Below are positions 1 to 8,113 of a stretch of 32,249 nucleotides of DNA, in pieces. Within the stretch, counting starts at the first letter, position 1. Each line of letters starts with the position of its first letter. Source of the stretch: Pseudomonadota bacterium (lineage in GTDB: Bacteria > Desulfobacterota > S145-22). The notes under the pieces were generated by a model, which was not told where the DNA came from, made no database searches, and was given only the letters and a program-made list of their open reading frames with translations. The position numbers and the translations under genes were made by a program. The stretch lies in the NCBI GenBank assembly GCA_015493505.1, contig WGDA01000124.1, forward strand, positions 1 through 32,249, in the 5' to 3' direction.

Positions 1-273
1 AAGCGTAAATCTGGTATCTTTGCTCTTGGGTAAGCTGATGATAGGTCCTCATAAGCGCTCCTTTTACTTGGTGGAGAAGGTTCGCTATGTTTCCTATCAC
101 AGCTTGCCCCCTTCACCAACTCCTGTTGCACTTACAAGTTGAATGCAAGTCAAGCTTTTCAAAGAAAAAACGATAAGATTTTGAGAAATGAAGGCGAGCG
201 CTAAAACCACGGCAAGCCAAATGGGCATGATAAAAAAATGGACCGGGGGAAACTTATTTTATAGAACAGTATA

Positions 274-1242
274 TCAAGCGTATTCCTGTCCCAGCTTGAT
301 CCTCGAAATGTGATACTGCCCCATTCCCTGGGTGGTGTGCTGGCCGATGTGGAGCGCCTCGCCAAGGACGAGGAGGGGAAGAAGCAGGGCCACCTCCCCC
401 TTCAGCTCCACGCCGCCCATGAATCCCTTGATGGGTTCCTGCGTTTTCTTACCCGATGGGTGTTTCTTGGTTGCTACGCGATGCACAAACCTGAAGTCCC
501 CGTGCCGTTCGAGGCTGACGGAATTCCCGTCCAGAATCGTTTCGAGCGCCGGGACCGTCCCCGTGAAGCCGCAATGCTGGGTCGAAACCCCGGCGAGACG
601 CCGGTGAAGGGCTTCCATAAAAAGCTCCACCGTCATATCCTCGGGCTGTGTGACCTTCCGGTTCTGAAAGGTAAAATGAAACGGGGTGAGGAAATCGATG
701 GCAACCCTCGTGACCGGCGTTGCCCGGATCTTGCCCGACCGGACATATTCCACAAGAAGGTCTTCGAGCCTGAAGGGCCTGCCGCCGTTTGCCGTCTCGA
801 CGCCTTCCAGCGTCATCGCGAGCGGGCTCTGTTCATCCACGGAATCGAAGGCGATAAGCGGTTTTGAGACAAAGGCGTCCCGGACCTCTTGCGTTTTCTC
901 CGTGCCATACCCAAGAAGCCGAAGGGTGAAGGAAAGCGTGTCGCCTTGTCGGAACATCCCACGCGCCCGCTGCGAGGGAGCGGTGTGGATGAGGTAGGGG
1001 AGATAATCCCTTCGCGCATCCTCCACAAGCAACGCGTGATAGAGGCAGGACGCGCGGTGGGCGCACGCCGCGCACGCCATCTGGCGCTGGTCGAGGCATG
1101 GGCTCTGGCTTTGAAGGATCGCCTTGAAGACAGCCCGGAACTTCCGGGCGGGGAAGTTCCCCAGATATCCGGTCTCAACGGCGCGATACGTGACGTTCAG
1201 GTCTGTAAACCGGATGGCCGAGAGCCAATCATCCGCGTCCAT
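274..1242 (-). CDS. cas6: Cas6-family CRISPR RNA endoribonuclease
   Basis: 322 aa; C-terminal Gly-rich RAMP motif 'LGEALHIGQHTTQGMGQYHI' typical of Cas6 (PF10040-like); internal Cys cluster 'CLDQRQMACAACAHRASC' seen in this Cas6 type; located in a CRISPR locus. Confidence 0.85.
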   Translation of the reverse strand: MDADDWLSAIRFTDLNVTYRAVETGYLGNFPARKFRAVFKAILQSQSPCLDQRQMACAACAHRASCLYHALLVEDARRDYLPYLIHTAPSQRARGMFRQGDTLSFTLRLLGYGTEKTQEVRDAFVSKPLIAFDSVDEQSPLAMTLEGVETANGGRPFRLEDLLVEYVRSGKIRATPVTRVAIDFLTPFHFTFQNRKVTQPEDMTVELFMEALHRRLAGVSTQHCGFTGTVPALETILDGNSVSLERHGDFRFVHRVATKKHPSGKKTQEPIKGFMGGVELKGEVALLLPLLVLGEALHIGQHTTQGMGQYHISRIKLGQEYA

Positions 1243-1345
1243 TCCCGTCCTCCCGGGAGGGGTTCAGGGGGAAACATCTCTATAACGCCTGCGAACCGTC
1301 TTGGAACGAATCGAACGGCGGTCCCTTGCACCTTAAAAATCCTTT

Positions 1346-1540
1346 TCAAGAAAGAGCCGCCATTTTGTTTTGCTTGCCATCCGCATCTGAGCCGATGAAG
1401 TCTTTTACATCCTCTCTGACCTTGCGAACCAATACTTCGAAGTCCGAATGGCAAGACAGTGAGTAATAATCTTTTACCTTCCACAACTCCCGCAAAATCT
1501 CATCTTTTTCGTCGACTTCCGTTTCCTCATTTCTCTTCAT
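1346..1540 (-). CDS. Small acidic antitoxin-like protein paired with the PIN protein
   Basis: 64 aa, 'DEILRELWKVKDYYSLSCHSDFEVLVRKVRED'; start overlaps the 3' end of the PIN ORF by 14 nt, typical of TA translational coupling. Confidence 0.5.
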   Translation of the reverse strand: MKRNEETEVDEKDEILRELWKVKDYYSLSCHSDFEVLVRKVREDVKDFIGSDADGKQNKMAALS

Positions 1541-2003
1541 TTTTCATCTCCTGAGGCGTACAAATGGTTGGAATTATCAGGCCTTCATCATAAGATATAT
1601 TCTGCACCTTTCGTATAAAGTGGGCATTTGCCAGGTGCCTGCAATTCCACGTTAACAGGAAATCCATTTGATAGTGGGTTGCCACGGCAATATGTAATGC
1701 ATCGTCTCGAGCCTTCTCAGGTAGCGATGCCTTCGTAAAAAACAGCTTTGCCAGCTCGATACACGCTTTAGTGATTTTTAGCAGTGGGATTTTTTTGGCA
1801 ACACCCATTCTAAGTTTAACTGCCTCATTATCCCCATGGGAGCATTCCGCTAATACCAATTCTGAAATAAAGATATTGTACTTTTTCCTTTCGCTTTCCC
1901 ACCAATCGAATGTAATCTTCTGCCGCGCCGCCGATATCAAATTACTGCTTGGTCGCGCGACAAGATAGCTGATTATTGATGTTTCAACATATACAGATTC
2001 CAT
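1527..2003 (-). CDS. PIN-domain (VapC-like) ribonuclease toxin
   Basis: 158 aa; N-terminal 'VYVETSIISYLVARP', middle 'SELVLAE', 'DDALHIAVATHYQMDFLLTWNCRHLANA', matching the acidic motifs of PIN proteins. Confidence 0.8.
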   Translation of the reverse strand: MESVYVETSIISYLVARPSSNLISAARQKITFDWWESERKKYNIFISELVLAECSHGDNEAVKLRMGVAKKIPLLKITKACIELAKLFFTKASLPEKARDDALHIAVATHYQMDFLLTWNCRHLANAHFIRKVQNISYDEGLIIPTICTPQEMKNEEK

Positions 2004-2227
2004 ATCAATGTCCGGTTATTTTCGTAACATCCAACAAAAAGTTTATCGCCAATTCAACAGGGTGAGAGAGCAACAACAGTTCTTATTTTGACAGTTTATC
2101 ATCTGCTGATTCTCTAATAAAATATCACATCTGATTCCATAGATCCACATAACGCACCAAAGGGTAAAAATCAAGGGATACGGCGGGGTGCCAATCATCC
2201 GCACCACGCCTCTGGTTTCTGGCCTTT

Positions 2228-4567
2228 CTAATATCTTCCCACAAACGGCTTGTAGCGTGTCTTTCCCATGAGACAGCGGGCCAGATGCCTCGACTGGAGC
2301 ACAATCACCTCGCCGAGCAATACCTTGCGCCTCCTACGATAGGGCACCAGGGCACTCAGACGCTCCAGGACATTCTGTATAACCTTTTTCCTTGAACCAT
2401 CCGTCAGATACCCGGGTTTTTCATCCAGCGCGAGATGCTCGTCGCGGGTCACCATGGTGAAAATGGCGCGGTCCACCACCTGTGACCTGAACTCTTCGAT
2501 CATATCATAGACGAGCACGGGCTTGTTCTTCTGTGACGCGTGTAGAAAACCGATATAGGGATTGAGTCTTGCCAGGATAAGCGCCCGCCAGATTTTCCCA
2601 TAAAGGATTCCATATCCATAATTGAGGCAGGAATTTATCAGATCGCTCGCCCCCCGTCTCTCCCGGCCGGGGAAGTCCATGTCATTTCCGAACAGAATTT
2701 TGGCAAGCCGCCAGTAGCTCGAGGCGACTCTTCCCTCGATGGAAAGCAGTTCGTAACGAAAAGCGGCAGAGTCGTTGTCGGAAATCCTCTTGATCCGATC
2801 CGTCATCGTTTCTACTTCATCTTCCATCGCTCGGAGCTTTTGCTGGAACAGATGGTTGTCCTTACGGCTTCTCCCATAAAATTTCATGAGGTTCAACTGA
2901 TTCTTTATCTTGCCGGCCACGATTCTTTTTGCAATTTCATTGCCCACCCCGTTTCGCACCGCCTCAAGCTGGCTCAAGTGCAGGCTTGTGTCCGGGGACT
3001 CCGGAGACAAAAACATGGCATAAGGGGTCCCAAGGGCATCGCAAAAGAGGAATGGAATCCCCTTCTCCCCGCACGCCCGGACCAGGTCGGACGACAGGGT
3101 GATGCCGTGGGCGGCGACCAGGATTCCCTGGACCGTCTCCATTCGTTTCTTCAGCAGGGCCTTCCCCTGAAAGCTTACGACAACCCTGGTTCCCCGTTTC
3201 CCGAGGAAGGAACCGGGTGTCGTCACCACAATCTCCGATGACAAGGCCTGTTTCCGAAGATACTTCCGTTTTTTTCTCAAGACCGCGCGATCCCCCGATT
3301 TAACGGGGGCCTCAACCGATGGAGAAACATGCTTTCTGCTTTCGCTGGGCGTGCTTTTTGCCGTGACGACCTGTTTCAGGCTCCGCGTGACAATCTCCTT
3401 TACCCTCTCCTCGCGGCCCTCCCTGAATTCCCTGGAGAGGAAAGGCAGGGGAGAGAGGTAATCCGTCAACTCCCGTGTGGTATGATAAATTCCCTTCCTG
3501 ACGAATTCGGCCAGAAGGGGAATAATCCGTTCCGCGACAAACAGATCGGTTTGGACCATCTGTTCTTCGGGGTCGAGAACTTCGTAATAGCGATGAAACC
3601 CCGCGAGGGACTCGCACAATTTCGTCATGAGAAGAGCCGGGTTGGATGTATGATGCCGAAGAATCCAGTCAATCCTGCGCCTGATCTTTGCCATCTTTGC
3701 CGTTGATATGGCCCTGATCTCATCGCGATAATAGATCCCGAGAAACGTGAATCCCCGCGCCAGGGAACAAATGGGCCTCTTGTCCGGGTTCAGCATGAGT
3801 TTCAGGGTCTCAAGGGCGTAAAATGTCAGATCATCCAGCGCCTCACGGGCCCCTTTCCGGGAGAAAGAGAGCACGATCATGTTGTCGGAATATCGAAGGT
3901 AGGTATATCCCCTGCGCGTCATGTAAACATCGAGCGGATGGGCATAGATATTCGACAGAAGCGGGGAAATAATGGAGCCCTGCCCGATGCCTTCCGGCAT
4001 ATCCCCGTATTCCCCGCTGGGCCCCACGAAACCGATGGTGCTCCACATGCGGATGAGGCGAAGGATATCCGCATCATCCACGACCTTATGAACCTCATTG
4101 ATCAGGATGTCCTGGTTGAGGGAATCGAAAAAATTGTCAAAATCGGCGAGGGCCACCCACCGATATTTCTCGTCGGATAGCAGGTGGTGCATCCGGATAA
4201 AAACCTTTCTTGGCCCCTTCCCCGGGCGATAGGCGTAACTGCAGGGCAGGAACACCTTCTCAAACAGGGGTTCAATCACCTGCCTGACGGCCTGCTGGAC
4301 GATCTTATCCCGCACCGTCGGAAGAGACAGAACACGCTTCTCTGGGGTTCCATTCATTTTTGGGATGGCGCACCGCCGGAAGGGCTCGGGGACGTAGGTC
4401 CCGTTTTTCAACTCATCGAGGAGTTCCCGAAGGAATCGGTCCCGTTCCCTCTCGAAATCACGAACGCTCAGGCCGTCGATATCCCCCGCCGCCTTTTTGG
4501 CGCGAACCCTCTTCCAGGCGTTTTGAAGGGTGGACAGGCGACAGACCTGTTCAAACAGAACATCCAT
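2228..4567 (-). CDS. cas1: Reverse transcriptase-Cas1 fusion (group II intron-like RT + Cas1 integrase)
   Basis: 779 aa from ATG at 4567 (ORF track start 4651 overlaps cas2). RT motifs: 'LADFDNFFDSLN', 'GIGQGSIISPLLSNIYAHPLD', 'LRYSDNMIV', 'FTFLGIYYR'. Cas1 motifs: 'EGRVASSYWRLAKILFG', 'SCLNYGYGILYGKIWRALILARLNPYIGFLHASQKNKPVLVYDMIEEFRSQVVDRAIF'. Confidence 0.95.
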   Translation of the reverse strand: MDVLFEQVCRLSTLQNAWKRVRAKKAAGDIDGLSVRDFERERDRFLRELLDELKNGTYVPEPFRRCAIPKMNGTPEKRVLSLPTVRDKIVQQAVRQVIEPLFEKVFLPCSYAYRPGKGPRKVFIRMHHLLSDEKYRWVALADFDNFFDSLNQDILINEVHKVVDDADILRLIRMWSTIGFVGPSGEYGDMPEGIGQGSIISPLLSNIYAHPLDVYMTRRGYTYLRYSDNMIVLSFSRKGAREALDDLTFYALETLKLMLNPDKRPICSLARGFTFLGIYYRDEIRAISTAKMAKIRRRIDWILRHHTSNPALLMTKLCESLAGFHRYYEVLDPEEQMVQTDLFVAERIIPLLAEFVRKGIYHTTRELTDYLSPLPFLSREFREGREERVKEIVTRSLKQVVTAKSTPSESRKHVSPSVEAPVKSGDRAVLRKKRKYLRKQALSSEIVVTTPGSFLGKRGTRVVVSFQGKALLKKRMETVQGILVAAHGITLSSDLVRACGEKGIPFLFCDALGTPYAMFLSPESPDTSLHLSQLEAVRNGVGNEIAKRIVAGKIKNQLNLMKFYGRSRKDNHLFQQKLRAMEDEVETMTDRIKRISDNDSAAFRYELLSIEGRVASSYWRLAKILFGNDMDFPGRERRGASDLINSCLNYGYGILYGKIWRALILARLNPYIGFLHASQKNKPVLVYDMIEEFRSQVVDRAIFTMVTRDEHLALDEKPGYLTDGSRKKVIQNVLERLSALVPYRRRRKVLLGEVIVLQSRHLARCLMGKTRYKPFVGRY

Positions 4568-4572
4568 GGCGG

Positions 4573-4851
4573 TTAGACGAAAACAACCGGCTCTTCCCTC
4601 TTTTCTCCGCTGTTTCCCTGCGCTTTGATCTTTCGCTGGCATTCCCGGCAAAGGGGATAATACCGAACGTGATCCCTCCGGGGATTGATCACCTGCCCGA
4701 TCTCACGCCGGAGCGCCGTGAAGGCCCGGGCATCCGTGAGTGTGCACTCAAAGACGGACAGATTAACCCTTTCCCCGTGCCGGGAGAGGATTTTTACCAC
4801 CCGGTTGCGCCGGCGCGTGGCGGAGATGTCGTAGGCCACGACCACAAACAT
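4573..4851 (-). CDS. cas2: Cas2
   Basis: 'MFVVVAYDISATRRRNRVVKILSRHGERVNLSVFECTL' is a typical Cas2 N-terminus; GGGGAGGG ribosome-binding site just upstream; 5-nt gap to RT-cas1. The longer ORF start (4875, TTG) lies inside a CRISPR repeat and is unlikely. Confidence 0.92.
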   Translation of the reverse strand: MFVVVAYDISATRRRNRVVKILSRHGERVNLSVFECTLTDARAFTALRREIGQVINPRRDHVRYYPLCRECQRKIKAQGNSGEKREEPVVFV

Positions 4852-4868
4852 GCGACCCTCCCCGTTCT

Positions 4869-5134
4869 GTCTCAATGCCCAGCCTGCCTCACAGGCCAGG
4901 CTTACGGAATCGCCAACATATTTTCTCTACAAGGCCGTGAGCGGTCTCAATGCCCAGCCTGCCTCACAGGCCAGGCTTACACAGTGATAGTAATTTTACA
5001 GAGAAGGAAAAGGGTCTTTTGTCTCAATGCCCAGCCTGCCTCACAGGCCAGGCTTACTGGCAGTATTAGACACCCTTTTAAAATCTTTAGGAAAAAAGTC
5101 TCAATGCCCAGCCTGCCTCACAGGCCAGGCTTAC
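4869..5134 (-). CRISPR. CRISPR array: 4 identical 37-nt repeats, 3 spacers (38, 40, 40 nt)
   Basis: Repeat (+) GTCTCAATGCCCAGCCTGCCTCACAGGCCAGGCTTAC at 4869-4905, 4944-4980, 5021-5057, 5098-5134. On the minus strand it ends ...GCATTGAGAC, like the 8-nt ATTGAAAC-type 5' handle, so transcription is inferred on minus. Internal hairpin AGCCTG-CCT-CAC-AGG-(c)-CAGGCT. Confidence 0.98.
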
Positions 5135-5149
5135 CGTTCTCATTTCAGG

Positions 5150-5167
5150 GGGTTATCTCCCTAACCC
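5150..5167. repeat. Inverted repeat in the leader adjacent to the first repeat
   Basis: gggtta (5150-5155) / taaccc (5162-5167), 6-nt loop, 15 bp from the leader-end repeat. Confidence 0.4.
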
Positions 5168-5181
5168 TTCTCCATGAGATT

Positions 5182-5210
5182 TTTATACCGCAATTTTTTG
5201 AATCATTCAA
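5182..5210 (-). promoter_or_regulatory. Putative leader promoter for the CRISPR array / cas2-RT-cas1
   Basis: Minus strand reads TTGAAT-(17 nt)-TATAAA: -35 at 5205-5210, -10 at 5182-5187; about 40 nt of leader would precede the first repeat. Confidence 0.55.
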
Positions 5211-5230
5211 GGCCCTTGCCACTTCTATCG

Positions 5231-5613
5231 CAAAAGTTTGAAGATCCCCTCTCAAGTGGGCCGTCACACAAACCAATTTATCCTACAAATCACCGTAACC
5301 AACTGATATTCCAATATAAGTTCCCCCTTCCAAAAGTTTGAAGATCCTCGCTCGTTCCCCCACTCTGGGGTCATCTTCACAAAAACCACGCGCGTTCTTT
5401 CGAGGGGCGCACGAACCCCCCTTTTATATCAGGCAGTTTCAAGGGCCGTTTCCGTCTCTTTTGAAGATGCCGCCCGTGCTTACCCCTTTTTGCCATCTTC
5501 AAACCCTCTCCGCCGCCCGCCGGGGGCTCCTATCCCCGTCCAGCCCGGCGGAACCTGTTGACCTGATTGGCCTTTCCGCCTTATCCCCTTCGTGCGTGAA
5601 AAGTTTGAAGATG
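5231..5613. repeat. Dispersed direct-repeat motif CAAAAGTTTGAAGATCC and relatives
   Basis: Identical 17-mers at 5231-5247 and 5331-5347 (exactly 100 bp apart), AAAAGTTTGAAGATG at 5599-5613, a weaker TTTTGAAGATGCC near 5459-5471 and an inverted CCATCTTCAAACCC near 5493. Confidence 0.7.
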
Positions 5614-5625
5614 TGCCGGTGCCGC

Positions 5626-7062
5626 TCACGGGTTTTCCCCTATCACCGCACCGTAATTCGTGGAGGTTTTCTGATACTTATCAAAAAAGAGGGTCTTTTT
5701 TTTGTAACTTTTTGGCTTCTCAGGGTTTGGGAATATCTCTTTCCCCTGACTATTTTTCCTCACCTCTTCCACGCAGGCAAACCCCTTTTGGTCGCAGTTT
5801 GCACCACGCGTATTAAAGGGCGGGTAGATGAACAGATAATTTCTTTTCTCGCTTTCACCCGGGAAGTGGAGGATTTTTTTCAGCTTTTCATACGCCTCTG
5901 GGAAGATCAGCTTTTCATCCAGGTCCTGCTTCCGGATCGTTTTCATATTTTCATCAACCCCGAGGGGGCCAAAAGGATCTCCCATGTCCTTTTTTTTCAC
6001 GGTGGTGACGGCGAAACGCACACTTCCGAAACCGAAGGGTTTCAGTGCCCCCAGCTTGTGGGCCATGTCCTCCTCGAGGACCAAACCATAGACGAGCAGC
6101 TTCAGGAGCGCCTCGGGCATGTCGGTGAAATACACCCGTCCGCCGTGGATGGATGCCCCCGGTTTTATTGCCTCCACGTCATATTCCCACATTGCTCTCA
6201 TCCAGCCCTTTTCCCATTTCCTGTACTCTTTATGACATGGGTCAGGCTCCTGGTGGAAATAGAATTTTCGGCCCCTTACCTTGTCGGCCAGGATTTCCCA
6301 GACGTTATGCCCCCTGACATTTCTTGGTCTACTCCCGCCTGGTGTGAAATACCAGGCCGTGTTGGCCCGCGGGTTGGGAGAGCCGAAGACCGCGTCGGAA
6401 TTGAGGTCCCACGCCTTTTTACATTCTGTTAAAACAGAATTATTCACCACAATATCCTCAAAGAAGACCCTGCCTTTTCGGCTTCGGCCCGCCCCGTTTT
6501 GTTCTACATGCCCAAAGAGGAACCTCGCCGCGTCCTCCGCCTTGTTCTGGCCGAAGCCGTTGGGGAGGGTTGCGTTCCTTTCATACCTGAATGGACTTAC
6601 AGAGCCATGCCTACCCCTGAAAGAGAATTGCTCTTTTCTCAAGTTTTCGACACTTTTATCGTCGGCCGAAGCAATCAGGAAGCCCACATGCCTATTAACT
6701 TTAATGGCTTGCCGCCCTCGGCCCGCAAACCATTTTCCATAGGCCGGTCGCCCTGAAGTATTCTTTTCGTCTCCCCTTGTGAACGCCCGCAGGTCGCTGC
6801 CGGTGAGGGCCTCGAGGAAGGCGGACACCATCCCCCTGAGGGAGGCGCCGGGAATCACCCTTTGCCCCGCCCGCCGGAAAAAGAATTTTTTGTCAAAATG
6901 ATTCTGATTCTTAGGCTTTGTCGTTTTCCCGGTTATGTGGAGCGGGGTCAGGACCTTGATGGTATATTCAATATATCCCTCGAGCCTGGGTTGGTTCAGG
7001 ACATCATCAGAGATGGCAATCGGGCCATTCTGGGGTAGGGGGACGAAATCAAAGGGATTCAT
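5626..7062 (-). CDS. Type III RAMP protein, TIGR03986-like
   Basis: 'MNPFDFVPLPQNG...EGYIEYTIKVLTPLHITG', 'VIPGASLRGMVSAFLEAL', 'HKLGALKPFGFGSVRF' (Gly-rich RAMP motif). The ORF extends to 7074; 7062 is the preferred Met. Confidence 0.75.
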   Translation of the reverse strand: MNPFDFVPLPQNGPIAISDDVLNQPRLEGYIEYTIKVLTPLHITGKTTKPKNQNHFDKKFFFRRAGQRVIPGASLRGMVSAFLEALTGSDLRAFTRGDEKNTSGRPAYGKWFAGRGRQAIKVNRHVGFLIASADDKSVENLRKEQFSFRGRHGSVSPFRYERNATLPNGFGQNKAEDAARFLFGHVEQNGAGRSRKGRVFFEDIVVNNSVLTECKKAWDLNSDAVFGSPNPRANTAWYFTPGGSRPRNVRGHNVWEILADKVRGRKFYFHQEPDPCHKEYRKWEKGWMRAMWEYDVEAIKPGASIHGGRVYFTDMPEALLKLLVYGLVLEEDMAHKLGALKPFGFGSVRFAVTTVKKKDMGDPFGPLGVDENMKTIRKQDLDEKLIFPEAYEKLKKILHFPGESEKRNYLFIYPPFNTRGANCDQKGFACVEEVRKNSQGKEIFPNPEKPKSYKKKTLFFDKYQKTSTNYGAVIGENP

Positions 7063-8110
7063 GTAATGATCCATGGGTGCCCTCCTTGTTTTGGCTTAAG
7101 GTCTTGTAGTGTTCCTTCAATATGTTGAGATAGTCCTCCCTGGCTTTTCCCCAATCTTCATTGGAGATGGTCCAGCGCGTGAAGAGTCCAGCGAGTATTT
7201 CATTACGTGCTGTGCCGCCATTCTCTTTTTTCAAATAAGTAGATCCGTTTGGCCTACCAGAATCTCTGAGATAGAGATTGATCTCCTTCTCCGTTATCTT
7301 CAGTCGCCCCCTTCCCGCAGCGGTCAGTCCGCCCAGCCGGAGCCTTCCGCTGTCGATGGCGTCTTCCCAAAAGCCCAGAAGGCCGATGTCCGTGGGCTCC
7401 GGATTCACAATACAGAGCTTTATCGTGAAGGAATTGCCCGGGGCGAGCTCCATGAAGCTGTGCAGCCCCCCCGCCTTTGCCGCCTGGGTAATCCGGTCCA
7501 GGGGGTTTCTCGTGGTAAAACACATGCGCCCGTTCCGGGAGGGGTATTGCACTTGATGAATATTAAATCCTTCCGATTCCAGATGGCTCTTTATATCCTC
7601 TTCAGGTAACTCCGGGGGACCCTCAACCATCACACGCAGCCTGCCGGCAATTGTGGGGTTGGAGATATCCTCATCCATATCCCAGGCCAGCCCGAACAGG
7701 TTCCTGACCAGTTGCCATCCCGGATCGTTCGTGGAGGCCTTGAGATCGCTTTCCCCGGAACATTCATCAGGATAAAGAAAGGCATTCCACCACTCCCTTT
7801 TGACCAAGGCGCGGATGGTAAACCCCCGAAGCGCCCCGCGCACGCTGGAGGGGGGAATGGTATATCTAACGCTAAGTTTGCTCGCGCTGTTGATATCATT
7901 GATAAATACGTCGTAGTAAAAATCCGCGATGGTGTGCTGGGTTAAGGTCTTGTTGAAAAAATCGAAGGTGGCTTTAACCTGCCGGGTCTTCGGCTGCGTC
8001 GACTGGTTCCACACCGAGGTGGTTCCCGCCTTGATGCAAAGGGGGGTGACGGTCTTCACCTGCCACCTCATCCATGCCACCCCATTTATTGTAGAGAATT
8101 GTGTGTCCAT
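7049..8110 (-). CDS. Type III RAMP (Cas7-like) protein
   Basis: 'MRWQVKTVTPLCIKAGT', 'YTIPPSSVRGALRGFTIRAL', 'LRLGGLTAAGRGRLKI' are RAMP-type motifs; 353 aa. Confidence 0.75.
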   Translation of the reverse strand: MDTQFSTINGVAWMRWQVKTVTPLCIKAGTTSVWNQSTQPKTRQVKATFDFFNKTLTQHTIADFYYDVFINDINSASKLSVRYTIPPSSVRGALRGFTIRALVKREWWNAFLYPDECSGESDLKASTNDPGWQLVRNLFGLAWDMDEDISNPTIAGRLRVMVEGPPELPEEDIKSHLESEGFNIHQVQYPSRNGRMCFTTRNPLDRITQAAKAGGLHSFMELAPGNSFTIKLCIVNPEPTDIGLLGFWEDAIDSGRLRLGGLTAAGRGRLKITEKEINLYLRDSGRPNGSTYLKKENGGTARNEILAGLFTRWTISNEDWGKAREDYLNILKEHYKTLSQNKEGTHGSLHESL

Positions 8111-8113
8111 ATC

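Noticed and set aside
889-1398. Plus-strand ORFs opposite cas6 (e.g. 310..867, 889..1398)
   Set aside because: Antisense shadow ORFs of the high-GC cas6 gene with no domain signature.
2228-4567. Group II intron maturase
   Set aside because: RT is fused to Cas1, adjacent to Cas2 and an array, with no intron RNA ends or En domain seen.
4852-4875. TTG start of cas2 at 4875 as given by the ORF track
   Set aside because: It lies inside the CRISPR repeat; ATG at 4851 has a strong RBS and gives the canonical Cas2 N-terminus.
4360-5241. Plus-strand 293-aa ORF with the repeated peptide 'SQCPACLTGQAY'
   Set aside because: The repeated peptide is the CRISPR repeat translated, and the rest is antisense to cas2/RT-cas1; an artefact of the array.
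5338-6432. Plus-strand 364-aa ORF spanning the intergenic region
   Set aside because: Mostly antisense to the TIGR03986-like RAMP gene; low-complexity, no recognisable domain.
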